From NCBI GenBank assembly GCA_947474435.1, contig CANJII010000027.1:1-45013 (forward strand): 45,013 nucleotides of DNA, in the 5' to 3' direction. A program made the translations under genes and the position numbers. The stretch comes from Chitinophagaceae bacterium (lineage in GTDB: Bacteria; Bacteroidota; Bacteroidia; Chitinophagales; UBA10324). Below the pieces are notes generated by a model. The model searched no databases. It was given only the letters and a program-made list of their open reading frames with translations, and had not been told where the DNA came from. Positions 1 to 7,493 of the stretch are shown one piece after another (position 1 is the first letter of the stretch; every line of letters begins with the position of its first letter).

Positions 1-227
1 AAAATTTTAACGAAACAAATATTAAAATAGAGGCATTCCCTAATCCATTCTCAAACAAAATCAATCTGACTAACACGACTGGAAATGAAAATTTCACGCT
101 TATTAATTATTTTGGTCAAGTTATTTGGACAGGCAAAAATATTGAACAGCAGGATTTTTCTTACTTAACAAAAGGTTTTTATTTGCTTAGAATTGACAAT
201 AGAACAATTAAACTAGTGAAACAATGA
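1..227 (+). CDS. C-terminal end of a T9SS-sorted secreted protein (partial)
   Basis: The reading frame is open from base 3 and stops with TGA at 225-227, giving about 74 residues. The product reads as a type IX sorting domain: a proline-containing segment (EAFPNPFSNKINL), a NYFGQVIW-like strand, then a KGFYLLRID strand and a short basic tail ending in KLVKQ. Such tails direct Bacteroidota proteins across the outer membrane and are usually cleaved after export. The functional part of the protein lies outside the window, so its role cannot be stated. The gene ends 11 bases before an attC-like hairpin, which would make it the gene of the preceding cassette if the integron reading is right. Confidence 0.75.
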   Translation, partial: NFNETNIKIEAFPNPFSNKINLTNTTGNENFTLINYFGQVIWTGKNIEQQDFSYLTKGFYLLRIDNRTIKLVKQ

Positions 228-238
228 AAAGAAAGGCA

Positions 239-318
239 GCACATAACAGCGTGTAAGCAATATTGCCTTGCCGCAGGCGCAACACAAGGCAACATCGCCT
301 ACACGCAAACCGTTAAGG
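239..318 (+). other. attC-like imperfect hairpin (candidate integron recombination site)
   Basis: An 80-base imperfect inverted repeat lies between two genes. Outer box GCACATAAC (239-247) faces GTTAAGG (312-318). Inside, GCGTGTA (249-255) pairs with TACACGC (300-306) and TTGCCTTG (263-270) pairs with CAAGGCAA (285-292). The helix is broken by unpaired bases, and 271-284 forms the loop. This order (R'' box, arm, loop, arm, R' box with GTT) and length match integron attC sites. The outer boxes pair only over TAAC/GTTA, as expected when the R' box has been completed by the next cassette. The strict RYYYAAC/GTTRRRY consensus is only partly met, and no integrase is visible in the window. Confidence 0.55.
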
Positions 319-371
319 GCAAGCTTGAACGAAAATTGCCCAATGGTTTAACAATTAAAAACAAACAGAAA

Positions 372-1673
372 ATGAAAAAGAGAAATTTATTAATGACAGC
401 AATCGCAGTTTTCGGAATTGCAATGACAACTCTGGCACAAGTGCCTTCTTATGTCCCTACTAATGGACTTGTGGGTTATTGGCCGTTTAACGGAAATGCA
501 AACGATGAAAGTGGGAATGGTAATAATGGAACAGTGACTGGGGCTACTTTGACAACAGATCGGTTTGGTAACACAAATGAAGCTTACAGTTTTAATGGAA
601 TAAATAATTACATTGATTGCGGTCCATTGAGCGCGATTCCAAATTCAGTTGGTGACATTACGCAGAGTGCATGGATTCTTGCTCCAAATGATCAAACAGC
701 CTATTGTAAAATGGCTATAATGTCAAAAAGACAGTTGCTTAATCAAGGGTGGCCTACAATTGGTGGGGGTGCAAATGGTGCTGCTGGTTTTCCAGTAAAT
801 AATCAAGCATATTTTTTCTTAAATGCTCAAAACTATTCTGCAGGTGTTACAAATGCAATGTCCTCAACAGGCCTAACCAATGATGGTAATTGGCATTTAG
901 TATCAGGTACAAAAAATGGCTCAACATACAAATTGTATTTTGATGGTACACTTCAAGTTACTTTAACAGATAACTACTCTTTGACTTCGAATAGCAATCT
1001 TATTATTGGCCATGAAGCAATGTGGGGATTTGAATGCGAAAAATGGTTCGCTGGTAAATTGGATGATATCGGAATATGGAACCGTGCCCTAACACAACAA
1101 GAAATTACAGATTTATATAATGGCTGTCAGACATCAGTAAACACACAACCTACTACTCAAACAATAAACATTAACAACAACGCACAATTTGTAGTAAGTT
1201 CATCTTCCCCAAGTGCAACTTACCAATGGCAAACAGACCTTGGTGTAGGTTATCAAAATTTGAACAGTGTAGGTCAATATAGTGGTACAACAACCAATAC
1301 TCTGTCTGTTTCAAATGTTACGATGAGTAATAATAATCAACCTTCCCGTTGCATTGTTTCTTCTGGTTCTTGTTCTGACACATCGAATGTTGCTATATTA
1401 ACAGTCAACAACAATGTGGGTATAAATGAAACATCACAAGACAATTTGTTTTCGGTTTATCCTAACCCAGCCCAGCATGTAATCAATGTAAAAGTAGACG
1501 CGAAATTGCTAGGATCTGTTTACAATGTTTATGACAACACAGGGAAATTGGTTTTATCCGGAAAAATAAATTCTGAGAATACAGTTATTGAATTGGGTAA
1601 TTTATCAGGTGGTATTTATTTATTCAGTGTAGGAGAAAATTTGAAACAGACATTTAAAGTGATAAAGGAATAA
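372..1673 (+). CDS. LamG-domain T9SS secreted protein
   Basis: A secreted or surface protein of 433 residues. The chosen ATG at 372 begins a typical signal peptide (MKKRNLLMTAIAVFG..., cleavage near LAQ); an earlier in-frame ATG at 342 would add a non-signal extension. Residues about 25-235 look like a laminin G/concanavalin A-like domain: it opens with GLVGYWPFNGNANDESGNGN and ends with GKLDDIGIWNRALTQQEI, both hallmarks of the family. An Ig-like stretch follows, and the last 75 residues form a type IX sorting tail (NLFSVYPNPAQHVI ... GGIYLFSV ... KVIKE). LamG domains often bind glycans or proteins, but the ligand here is unknown. The gene sits between two complementary core-like boxes and may be a mobile cassette. 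Confidence 0.88.
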   Translation: MKKRNLLMTAIAVFGIAMTTLAQVPSYVPTNGLVGYWPFNGNANDESGNGNNGTVTGATLTTDRFGNTNEAYSFNGINNYIDCGPLSAIPNSVGDITQSAWILAPNDQTAYCKMAIMSKRQLLNQGWPTIGGGANGAAGFPVNNQAYFFLNAQNYSAGVTNAMSSTGLTNDGNWHLVSGTKNGSTYKLYFDGTLQVTLTDNYSLTSNSNLIIGHEAMWGFECEKWFAGKLDDIGIWNRALTQQEITDLYNGCQTSVNTQPTTQTININNNAQFVVSSSSPSATYQWQTDLGVGYQNLNSVGQYSGTTTNTLSVSNVTMSNNNQPSRCIVSSGSCSDTSNVAILTVNNNVGINETSQDNLFSVYPNPAQHVINVKVDAKLLGSVYNVYDNTGKLVLSGKINSENTVIELGNLSGGIYLFSVGENLKQTFKVIKE

Positions 1674-1677
1674 GCCA

Positions 1678-1686
1678 GCCCTTAAC
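1678..1686 (+). other. Inverse core-like box (truncated second attC)
   Basis: GCCCTTAAC lies four bases after the stop codon of the LamG gene and is the exact reverse complement of GTTAAGGGC at 312-320. In integron cassettes the R'' box of a cassette's own attC is complementary to the first bases of that same cassette. The rest of an attC is missing because IS21-like sequence starts at 1687. Confidence 0.5.
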
Positions 1687-1702
1687 TGGAAAATCCGGTG
1701 AT

Positions 1703-1771
1703 ACTGACCACCTGAAACCGGTTTAAACTGACCACCGGAATCCGGAGCAAACTGACCACCTGATTCTGTAC
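1703..1771. repeat. Three 24-bp terminal direct repeats of the IS21-like element
   Basis: ACTGACCACC occurs at 1703-1712, 1727-1736 and 1751-1760, exactly 24 bases apart. The text between is similar (for example TGAAACCGGTTTA and GGAATCCGGAGCA). Multiple terminal repeats of this kind are the known transposase-binding sites of IS21-family ends. Confidence 0.75.
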
Positions 1772-1880
1772 TGAGTTGATACCCCTATTTATCATATTGT
1801 TCGTGTAAGATTCTGCTTGAGGCGGAGGCGCGGGATATTGCATCCCAAACCAAAAACCGATGGCGAATAAACTTATCATC

Positions 1881-2186
1881 ATGAACAAAGTAAGACAAAT
1901 AATCCGACTCCACACAGAAGGAAAAAACAAAAGCGAGATCAGTAAACTCTGCAATGTATCGCGCAACACGGTGAAGCGCTACCTGAAAATAATTGCACGC
2001 GAGCAACTGAACTACGAACAAGTATGCACGATGAACAATCACCAACTGTCGCGATTATTCATGGCAGATGAAAGCCACCTGGTATCAGAGAAGGTAAAAC
2101 ACCTGCATTCGCTGCTGCCGTGGATTACCAAGGAACTCGGCAGACGACACATGACCAATAAACCCGAAACTGCGCTCACAAAATAA
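1881..2186 (+). pseudogene. istA: Truncated IS21-family transposase IstA (N-terminal fragment)
   Basis: About 101 residues from ATG 1881 (MNKVRQIIRLHTEGKNKSEI). Residues about 8-42 form the helix-turn-helix typical of IstA (SEISKLCNVSRNTVKRYL). Full IstA proteins are about 500 residues with an rve/DDE integrase core; none of that core is present and the frame ends at 2186. The last residues (NKPETALTK) may already be non-homologous junction sequence. The fragment could at most bind the adjacent terminal repeats and cannot transpose. Identification rests on the HTH text together with the upstream 24-bp repeats. Confidence 0.72.
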
Positions 2187-2194
2187 TTAAAAAC

Positions 2195-2241
2195 AAAAAG
2201 CCCCGAAGAAAAATCTCCGTTTAGCGCGGCTTGCAGCCGCG
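2195..2241. repeat. Half terminator copy and short REP-like hairpin
   Basis: Bases 2195-2216 are identical to 39031-39052, the 5' arm and loop of a complete terminator elsewhere in the window, but the 3' arm is missing here. Just after it, CGCGGCT (2225-2231) and AGCCGCG (2235-2241) form a 7-bp stem with a TGC loop. The stretch looks like debris at the broken end of the insertion sequence. Confidence 0.5.
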
Positions 2242-2408
2242 TTGTATAAAATGTCACGACTTGTAGTTGATTCAAATGCATTGTTTGTACAATTAACTAT
2301 GGAGCTGTATTAAGTAAAACTGTGTGCAACCGCCAGAATTAATCGATCAAAATACCGTTTTCGTTAATTAAATGAACATTAGCCCTAATACATAATGCCT
2401 ACCCAAGG

Positions 2409-2660
2409 TATACACAATTCCAAGTCAAGCCATACACAGTACCAATGTCTTCCATACATAATGGGTATTGCTTCCATACACAGTGCTTTTTTCTTCATAC
2501 GCAATGGGCAACTCTTCCATACGCAGTGGGTATCATTTGCATACACAGTGGGTATTTCTTCCATACAGAGTGCCCATTTCTTCCATACACAATGCCTTTT
2601 TTTGCATTTACAGCGGTATTTGCCTCCATACACATTGCGGTAACTCTATATACATAATGT
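2409..2660. repeat. 22-bp phased degenerate tandem repeat, about 12 units
   Basis: The pentamer CATAC (or TATAC/CATTTAC variants) starts at 2409, 2431, 2453, 2475, 2496, 2518, 2540, 2562, 2584, 2605, 2627 and 2649, so the spacing is 22 or 21 bases throughout. Each unit has a conserved half close to CATACACARTG and a more variable half often ending TCTTC. The period equals two turns of B-DNA. Because 22 is not a multiple of three and the unit lacks stops, several frames stay open across it; these are artefacts, not genes. Confidence 0.85.
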
Positions 2661-2799
2661 TGCTTGCTCACAAACAAAATACATTTGCAATCTTTGAACA
2701 AGCAAAGTTAATGTAATCAGAACCCGGCCTAAGTAACCAACAACATCATAATTATATTTCAATGCATTTCCCAGCAATCAACAAACCCGCGCGATTGTC

Positions 2800-2877
2800 C
2801 CTTCTCCTGTAATCAGGAGAAGGATAGGATGAGGTGAGCCGTGCCCTGTCAATTCAGCCGGAGGAATCTGAATTGAC
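2800..2877. repeat. Two perfect 10-bp-arm inverted repeats
   Basis: CCTTCTCCTG (2800-2809) and CAGGAGAAGG (2814-2823) form a perfect hairpin with a TAAT loop. GTCAATTCAG (2848-2857) and CTGAATTGAC (2868-2877) form a second one with a 10-base loop. Neither is followed by a clear T run or sits at a gene end, so they look like dispersed palindromic repeats rather than terminators. Confidence 0.6.
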
Positions 2878-2959
2878 GATTCTTTTGGTGACTTTTTTAT
2901 AAAAAAAAGTTACAGAGGTAGCTAACATTGTAGCCTCAAATATTTTGTCTCGATTGTTC

Positions 2960-3042
2960 AACCCCTCTGGGGTTAATGTTGTGTGTGATTTTTAACCCAC
3001 GATTTCATCGTGGGCTACTAACATATCACCCCTCTGGGGTGA
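2960..3042. repeat. Composite cluster of three short palindromes (REP-like)
   Basis: AACCCCTCTGGGGTT (2960-2974), CCCACGATTTCATCGTGGG (2996-3014) and TCACCCCTCTGGGGTGA (3026-3042) lie within 83 bases. The outer two share the CCCCTCTGGGG core and flank the middle one. This composite layout resembles the REP/BIME-type intergenic repeats common in Bacteroidota. The remaining bases up to the gene end at 3152 show nothing further that I can support. Confidence 0.6.
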
Positions 3043-3151
3043 GTTCGCTTAACATCAACATACATGTAGAATAACAAAACTCATTTTTGCCTCTGTTCGT
3101 GTCCCGCGAACCGAAAGTTAAGGCGCATTAGGATGCGCGTCGAGGCGGAAA

Positions 3152-4771
3152 TTATTTTTTTATACTGGTTGTTTTCAAATCCAATAAATTCAATGGATTA
3201 TTTAACAAACCTTTTACATGTGGTTGCAGAATGCGAAGCACCACATCATAATACAATGGAATTACAGGTGCTTCATTAATCATGAGCTGATCCATTTGCA
3301 TGTAAATTTTATTCCGTTCAATATTATCTGAAGTAGAAATTGCTTTCTCATACAATGCATCATAAGTTTTATTGTTGAACCGCGTATAGTTCGGAGGCGC
3401 TCCATACTTGCTGTAAAACACTGCCAAGAAAGTTTCCGCATCAGGATAATCAGCCACCCAGCTTCCTCTGAAAAAATCGGCGGTTCCTTTCACTTTCATT
3501 TCAGCAATCGCACGGCCTTCCATGCTCTCCACTTTAATATTTATGCCGATGTCTTTCAACTGAGCAACCACAAAATTGCAAATGCCTTCAGAACTCGGTG
3601 AACACAATAAACTTATTTCAGGAAAATTTTTTCCATTCGGAAAGCCTGCTTCTTCCAATAATTTACGGGAAAGTTCAGGTTGATACGAATATCCTTTCAC
3701 GCTATCAGCATTAAAGTAACTGAGACCGGGTGTTACAAAGCCATGCTCGGCAGGTAAGCCAATGTTGTTGCGCATGAAGGTGATTAATTTTTTCCGGTCA
3801 ATTCCATATGCAATTGCCTGCCGTACTTTCAGATTTGTTAACGGATTATTTTTCGGATCGTGAATTAAATTGCACCCAATGTATTCGCTGTTCAGGTAAA
3901 CTGATTTATCTAAAACCATTAATCCGTGATAGCGAGGTTGTAATTCTCCGCGCTTGGTCAACACATCATCTTTAAACGAAGGATCAACATCAGAAATAAA
4001 ATCCAACTCTCCTTGTCGGAATTTTAAAAACTCGGTGCTCTTGTTTTCTATAAAAGTGATATACACCGCATCCAAGTATGGCAATTGCTTTCCCAATGAA
4101 TCTTTCTCAAAATAATTTTCATTTTTCAATAACAACAAAGCATCATTCTCGCGCCAGTATTTAAATTTAAAAGGACCGGTTCCAACCGGATGCGCACGAA
4201 AATCTTTACCATAATGCTCCACCACTTCCTTGGGAACAACCTTGCAATATGGCATGGTGAGTATTCCCATGATTGGTGCATACGGATTATTTAAATGAAT
4301 TTCGAAAGTAGAATCATCAACTGCCACAAACGGATTTTCAGCAGTCACTTTACCATTAAATATCCAGGCACCTTTTGAAGCAACTGATGGATCAGTGATT
4401 CGATTGAAAGTGTAAACGAAATCAGATGCAATAACTTTTCTTCCTTTTCCATTTTGGAATAATTCATCATCATGAAAAAAAATGGTGTTGCATAAATGGA
4501 AAGTATAAGTTTTTCCGTCAGCTGAAATTTCCCATGACTTAGCGATACATGGAAGTATTTCCAGTTTTTCGTTCAGCTGAACCAATCCGTTGAATAATAA
4601 ATTATCTAACCACAAATTTGATTGCACAGCACCAAACGCCGGATCGAGTGAAGACAAACCGTTATAAATATTGAACCGAAAAACCATCAGCCCTGCATTC
4701 GGATCGGCTCGGTGGCAGTTCTGAAACGGAAAAATTAAAAGAGATAATAAAAGTAACCGCAGTTTTTTCAC
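3152..4771 (-). CDS. Peptide/oligopeptide ABC transporter solute-binding lipoprotein (SBP family 5)
   Basis: A 539-residue extracytoplasmic binding protein of the OppA/DppA family (SBP_bac_5). The signal peptide ends in a lipobox with Cys19 (LIFPFQNC), so it is probably a membrane-anchored lipoprotein. Family text runs throughout: FNIYNGLSSLDPAF near the start, the SWEISADGKTYTFHL strand, FVYTFNRITDPS, HPVGTGPFKFKYW, and VRQAIAYGIDRKKLI. The length is normal for the family. No permease or ATPase genes are adjacent, so the transporter partner must lie elsewhere or the protein acts alone. The substrate is likely a short peptide, but this cannot be read from the sequence. The gene stands alone, divergent from the START-domain gene. 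Confidence 0.9.
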   Translation of the reverse strand: MKKLRLLLLSLLIFPFQNCHRADPNAGLMVFRFNIYNGLSSLDPAFGAVQSNLWLDNLLFNGLVQLNEKLEILPCIAKSWEISADGKTYTFHLCNTIFFHDDELFQNGKGRKVIASDFVYTFNRITDPSVASKGAWIFNGKVTAENPFVAVDDSTFEIHLNNPYAPIMGILTMPYCKVVPKEVVEHYGKDFRAHPVGTGPFKFKYWRENDALLLLKNENYFEKDSLGKQLPYLDAVYITFIENKSTEFLKFRQGELDFISDVDPSFKDDVLTKRGELQPRYHGLMVLDKSVYLNSEYIGCNLIHDPKNNPLTNLKVRQAIAYGIDRKKLITFMRNNIGLPAEHGFVTPGLSYFNADSVKGYSYQPELSRKLLEEAGFPNGKNFPEISLLCSPSSEGICNFVVAQLKDIGINIKVESMEGRAIAEMKVKGTADFFRGSWVADYPDAETFLAVFYSKYGAPPNYTRFNNKTYDALYEKAISTSDNIERNKIYMQMDQLMINEAPVIPLYYDVVLRILQPHVKGLLNNPLNLLDLKTTSIKK

Positions 4772-4984
4772 GCTGAAAAAGTGAAACTATTTTTTTTGTT
4801 TTTTTAAAAAGTTATTCAACAAAATTTATTCAGTTGTGCAAATGAATTTCGTTTTCGATAAAAAAAATATCATTACAATTACTTTCAGATTTTATTGAGC
4901 CATTAATAAAATAGTAATTTCACTTCTGTAACTAAAATTCAAATCCGCGTTATAAAACAGAAACTCGGATACAGCTGATAGATA

Positions 4985-5638
4985 ATGAAAGTAAAATTTG
5001 CCTTGTTGTTTTTAATTCTTTTCACAACTAATTCTTTTTCTACAAACGAAACCTATTACTGGCGATTGGAGAAAAATGAAAATGGAATTAAAGTTTATTC
5101 AAGGGCTATGAAAGGTTTTGATTTCAGAGAAGTTCGGGTGGTGAATAAAGTGAAATCAACCCTCTCGGCAATTGTTGCAGTTATACTCGATACCAAAAAT
5201 TATCCGAAATGGGTGTATGGTTGCAGCAGCACTGCCACCTTAAAAATTCTGAACGATCAGGAAATTTATAATTATCAGGTAACTGATTTACCATGGCCAT
5301 TGAGTGATCGCGATGTGGTTTCGCATTTTAAAGTTTCACAAGATCCGGTTACCAGAGTGGTAACTTTTTCAAAAATCGGAATGGCCGATTACATACCGGA
5401 TAAAGAAGGAATGGTACGCGTGCAGCATTTTCAATCCATTACAGTGCTTACTCCATTAGCCGGCGACAGTGTGCAGATTGAATTGGAGATGCATTTAGAT
5501 GCCAGCGGAAATATTCCGGATTGGGTGGTGAATGATAATATGGTTGCTGCGCCTTATAACTCTACTATGTCAATGCTCAAACGAATTCCGTTATATCAGT
5601 CGGCATATTATTATTTTATAAAGGAAGATTCTATTTAG
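4985..5638 (+). CDS. START-domain protein with signal peptide
   Basis: 217 residues: an N-terminal signal peptide (MKVKFALLFLILFTTNSFST) followed by a single START/polyketide-cyclase-like lipid-binding fold from about residue 25 to the end. Supporting text includes WRLEKNENGIKVYSRAM, the ILDTKNYPKWVYGC helix region, and the DLPWPLSDRDVV motif typical of bacterial START proteins. The fold encloses a hydrophobic ligand, so a periplasmic lipid-binding or lipid-transfer role is plausible but not shown. It lies between unrelated genes and appears monocistronic; the 213-base gap upstream would hold its promoter and that of the divergent binding protein. Confidence 0.85.
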   Translation: MKVKFALLFLILFTTNSFSTNETYYWRLEKNENGIKVYSRAMKGFDFREVRVVNKVKSTLSAIVAVILDTKNYPKWVYGCSSTATLKILNDQEIYNYQVTDLPWPLSDRDVVSHFKVSQDPVTRVVTFSKIGMADYIPDKEGMVRVQHFQSITVLTPLAGDSVQIELEMHLDASGNIPDWVVNDNMVAAPYNSTMSMLKRIPLYQSAYYYFIKEDSI

Positions 5639-5744
5639 TTGGTGATTCAAATCCTTATTAATTAATTTTTCTGATTGGTCTGCTAAAGATTTTATTTTCG
5701 TTGTGAATTTTATTCCACGAAAAAATTTCATTAATAAATTAATC

Positions 5745-6116
5745 ATGAATTTGAAAAAGAAAATTTTAATTGTTGACGATGATCAATTCATGCGTGAACT
5801 GCTGATTGAAAAATTAACCGGCCTGGGCTATGATGTATTTTCAGTTTCAGAAAGCATACTGGCTTTAACAACCATAAAAGAAAACAAACCCGATTTGATT
5901 TTGCTTGATATTTTATTGCCCGGCTTATCAGGCCTCGAAACTTTAAATGTATTGCGAGCTGACGATGAGAGTTTAAAAATTCCTGTAATATTAATTTCAA
6001 GACTGGATGAACCGGAATTAATCAGAACAGCAAAACGACTTGGTGCCGATGATTATTTAGTGAAACCATTTACTGCCGAAATTCTGATTGAAAAAGTAAA
6101 GGCCCTGCTGGGCTGA
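5745..6116 (+). CDS. Single-domain response regulator (CheY-like)
   Basis: A 123-residue receiver domain without an output domain. ATG 5745 is chosen because the product then begins directly at MNLKKKILIVDDDQFM; an upstream start would add a 14-residue extension without homology. The acidic pair is in IVDDDQ, the phosphoacceptor is Asp55 in ILLDILLPG, and the conserved lysine is in YLVKPFTAE. Such proteins relay phosphate or regulate a partner by binding. No histidine kinase is adjacent, so the cognate partner is unknown. The 138 bases that follow, up to thiH, show no terminator. Confidence 0.9.
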   Translation: MNLKKKILIVDDDQFMRELLIEKLTGLGYDVFSVSESILALTTIKENKPDLILLDILLPGLSGLETLNVLRADDESLKIPVILISRLDEPELIRTAKRLGADDYLVKPFTAEILIEKVKALLG

Positions 6117-6254
6117 ATAATTCAACATGATTAGGGGTATAGCATTTAATCGATTCAGAATTCATTATTTTACAAAAAATAATTTTTTACCCGGATATTT
6201 TTGCCGCAGTTAATTTGTCGCGTTATTTCCAAAACCAAAAGTGATTAAATCACA

Positions 6255-7376
6255 ATGTTCAATCATTCCTTCATAAAAATTTTCAATAAGTTCAATTGGG
6301 ATGAAGTAAGTACACGCATTTACAATGCAACTGACAGCGATGTAATTCGTGTATTAAATAAAACAGGTCGATTATCTCCTGAAGATTTTATGTCGCTTAT
6401 TTCTCCGGCGGCAAAAAACCACCTGAAGTCAATGATTAACAAAAGTTATTCGTTAACGCGAAAACGATTTGGTAATACAATGCAGATGTATATACCAATG
6501 TATCTGAGTAACGAATGCAACAATGTGTGTACTTATTGCGGTTTCAGTTTTGGAAACAAATTGCCACGCATAACACTGTCAGATGAAGAAATAGTAAATG
6601 AAGTGGCAGTAATAAAAGCAATGGGGTATGAACATATTTTATTGGTAACCGGCGAAGACAACCAGAAAGTGGGAGTTGAATACATTGCACATGCATTAGA
6701 AATTATTCGTCCGCACTTCGCTCATATTTCATTGGAAGTTCAGCCAATGGAAAAAGCAGAATACGAAAAACTAATTCCGTTTGGGTTGAATACTGTTTTA
6801 GTTTATCAGGAAACCTATCACGAACAGAATTATAAAACCTATCACCCGAAAGGAAAAAAATCAAATTTTAATTTCCGCTTGGAAACTGCAGATCGTTTGG
6901 GTAATGCCGGCATTCACAAAATCGGGTTAGGTGTTTTGCTTGGTTTGGAAGACTGGCGAACCGATTCATTCTTCACAGCACTTCATCTTCAATACCTGAA
7001 TAAAACATACTGGCAAACAAAATACTCGGTTTCATTTCCACGCCTGCGACCTTCTGAAGGCGATTTTGAACCAAGGCATCCGATGAGTGAAAATGAATTG
7101 TTGCAATTGATTTGTGCCTTCCGGATTTTTGATGAAAATGTTGAGCTCTCACTTTCAACAAGGGAATCACCAACATTCAGAGATAAAATTTTTGAACTTG
7201 GAATCACCAGTATGAGTGCCGGTTCTAAAACTGACCCCGGAGGTTATGCAGGCAAAAAACATGCACTCGAACAATTTCACATCAGCGATGAAAGAACCCC
7301 TGCTGAAGTTGCTGAAGTAATTCGCTCCAGAGGTTTTGAAGTAGTGTGGAAAGACTGGGATGCAGTGATGCAATGA
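6255..7376 (+). CDS. thiH: 2-iminoacetate synthase ThiH
   Basis: A radical SAM lyase that cleaves tyrosine to p-cresol and dehydroglycine, the glycine-imine donor for the thiazole ring of thiamine. The 373 residues match the family length. The [4Fe-4S] cluster motif is Cys88-x3-Cys92-x2-Cys95 in ECNNVCTYCGF, followed by the LLVTGE segment. The C-terminal part contains PRLRPSEG and SAGSKTDPGGY, typical of ThiH. Use of ThiH rather than the oxidase ThiO suggests a route not needing oxygen. It lies 117 bases before thiF and faces the minus-strand thi operon, with two unrelated genes between the groups. Its upstream region lacks the conserved TPP riboswitch core. Confidence 0.95.
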   Translation: MFNHSFIKIFNKFNWDEVSTRIYNATDSDVIRVLNKTGRLSPEDFMSLISPAAKNHLKSMINKSYSLTRKRFGNTMQMYIPMYLSNECNNVCTYCGFSFGNKLPRITLSDEEIVNEVAVIKAMGYEHILLVTGEDNQKVGVEYIAHALEIIRPHFAHISLEVQPMEKAEYEKLIPFGLNTVLVYQETYHEQNYKTYHPKGKKSNFNFRLETADRLGNAGIHKIGLGVLLGLEDWRTDSFFTALHLQYLNKTYWQTKYSVSFPRLRPSEGDFEPRHPMSENELLQLICAFRIFDENVELSLSTRESPTFRDKIFELGITSMSAGSKTDPGGYAGKKHALEQFHISDERTPAEVAEVIRSRGFEVVWKDWDAVMQ

Positions 7377-7493
7377 GTGAATGGTGAATGGTGAAAAAAT
7401 ACTTCGCAAAGAAAAACTCGAACATCGGAACAATTGAATACATGTTCTTTAAACAACAGCAACTAACAACACAATAAATAATTTTTTCCGGCA

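Larger units (their letters stand above)
1687..2186 (+). mobile_element. Remnant of an IS21-family insertion sequence
   Basis: Left-end terminal repeats are followed by the N-terminal part of an IstA-like transposase. The rest of istA, all of istB and any right end are absent. The element starts at TGG directly after the AAC of the core-like box at 1678-1686. No target duplication can be tested because the far end is lost. Confidence 0.7.

Noticed and set aside
1682-2045. Minus-strand open frames over the IS21-like remnant
   Set aside because: They lie opposite the terminal repeats and the IstA helix-turn-helix and show no recognisable protein text.
2409-2660. CRISPR array
   Set aside because: The units abut without spacers, the conserved half is only about 11 bases, and no cas genes are in the window.
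2385-2716. Several overlapping open frames of 68-82 codons on both strands
   Set aside because: They come from the 22-bp repeat, which has no stop codons and shifts frame with each unit. They lack plausible starts, domains and normal composition.
2800-2877. Rho-independent terminators
   Set aside because: The hairpins are strong but have no T run after them and no gene ends close by.
6117-6254. Second TPP riboswitch before thiH
   Set aside because: An AGGGGTAT stretch is present, but the CTGAGA, ACCTGAT and GGATAATxCC core segments are missing.
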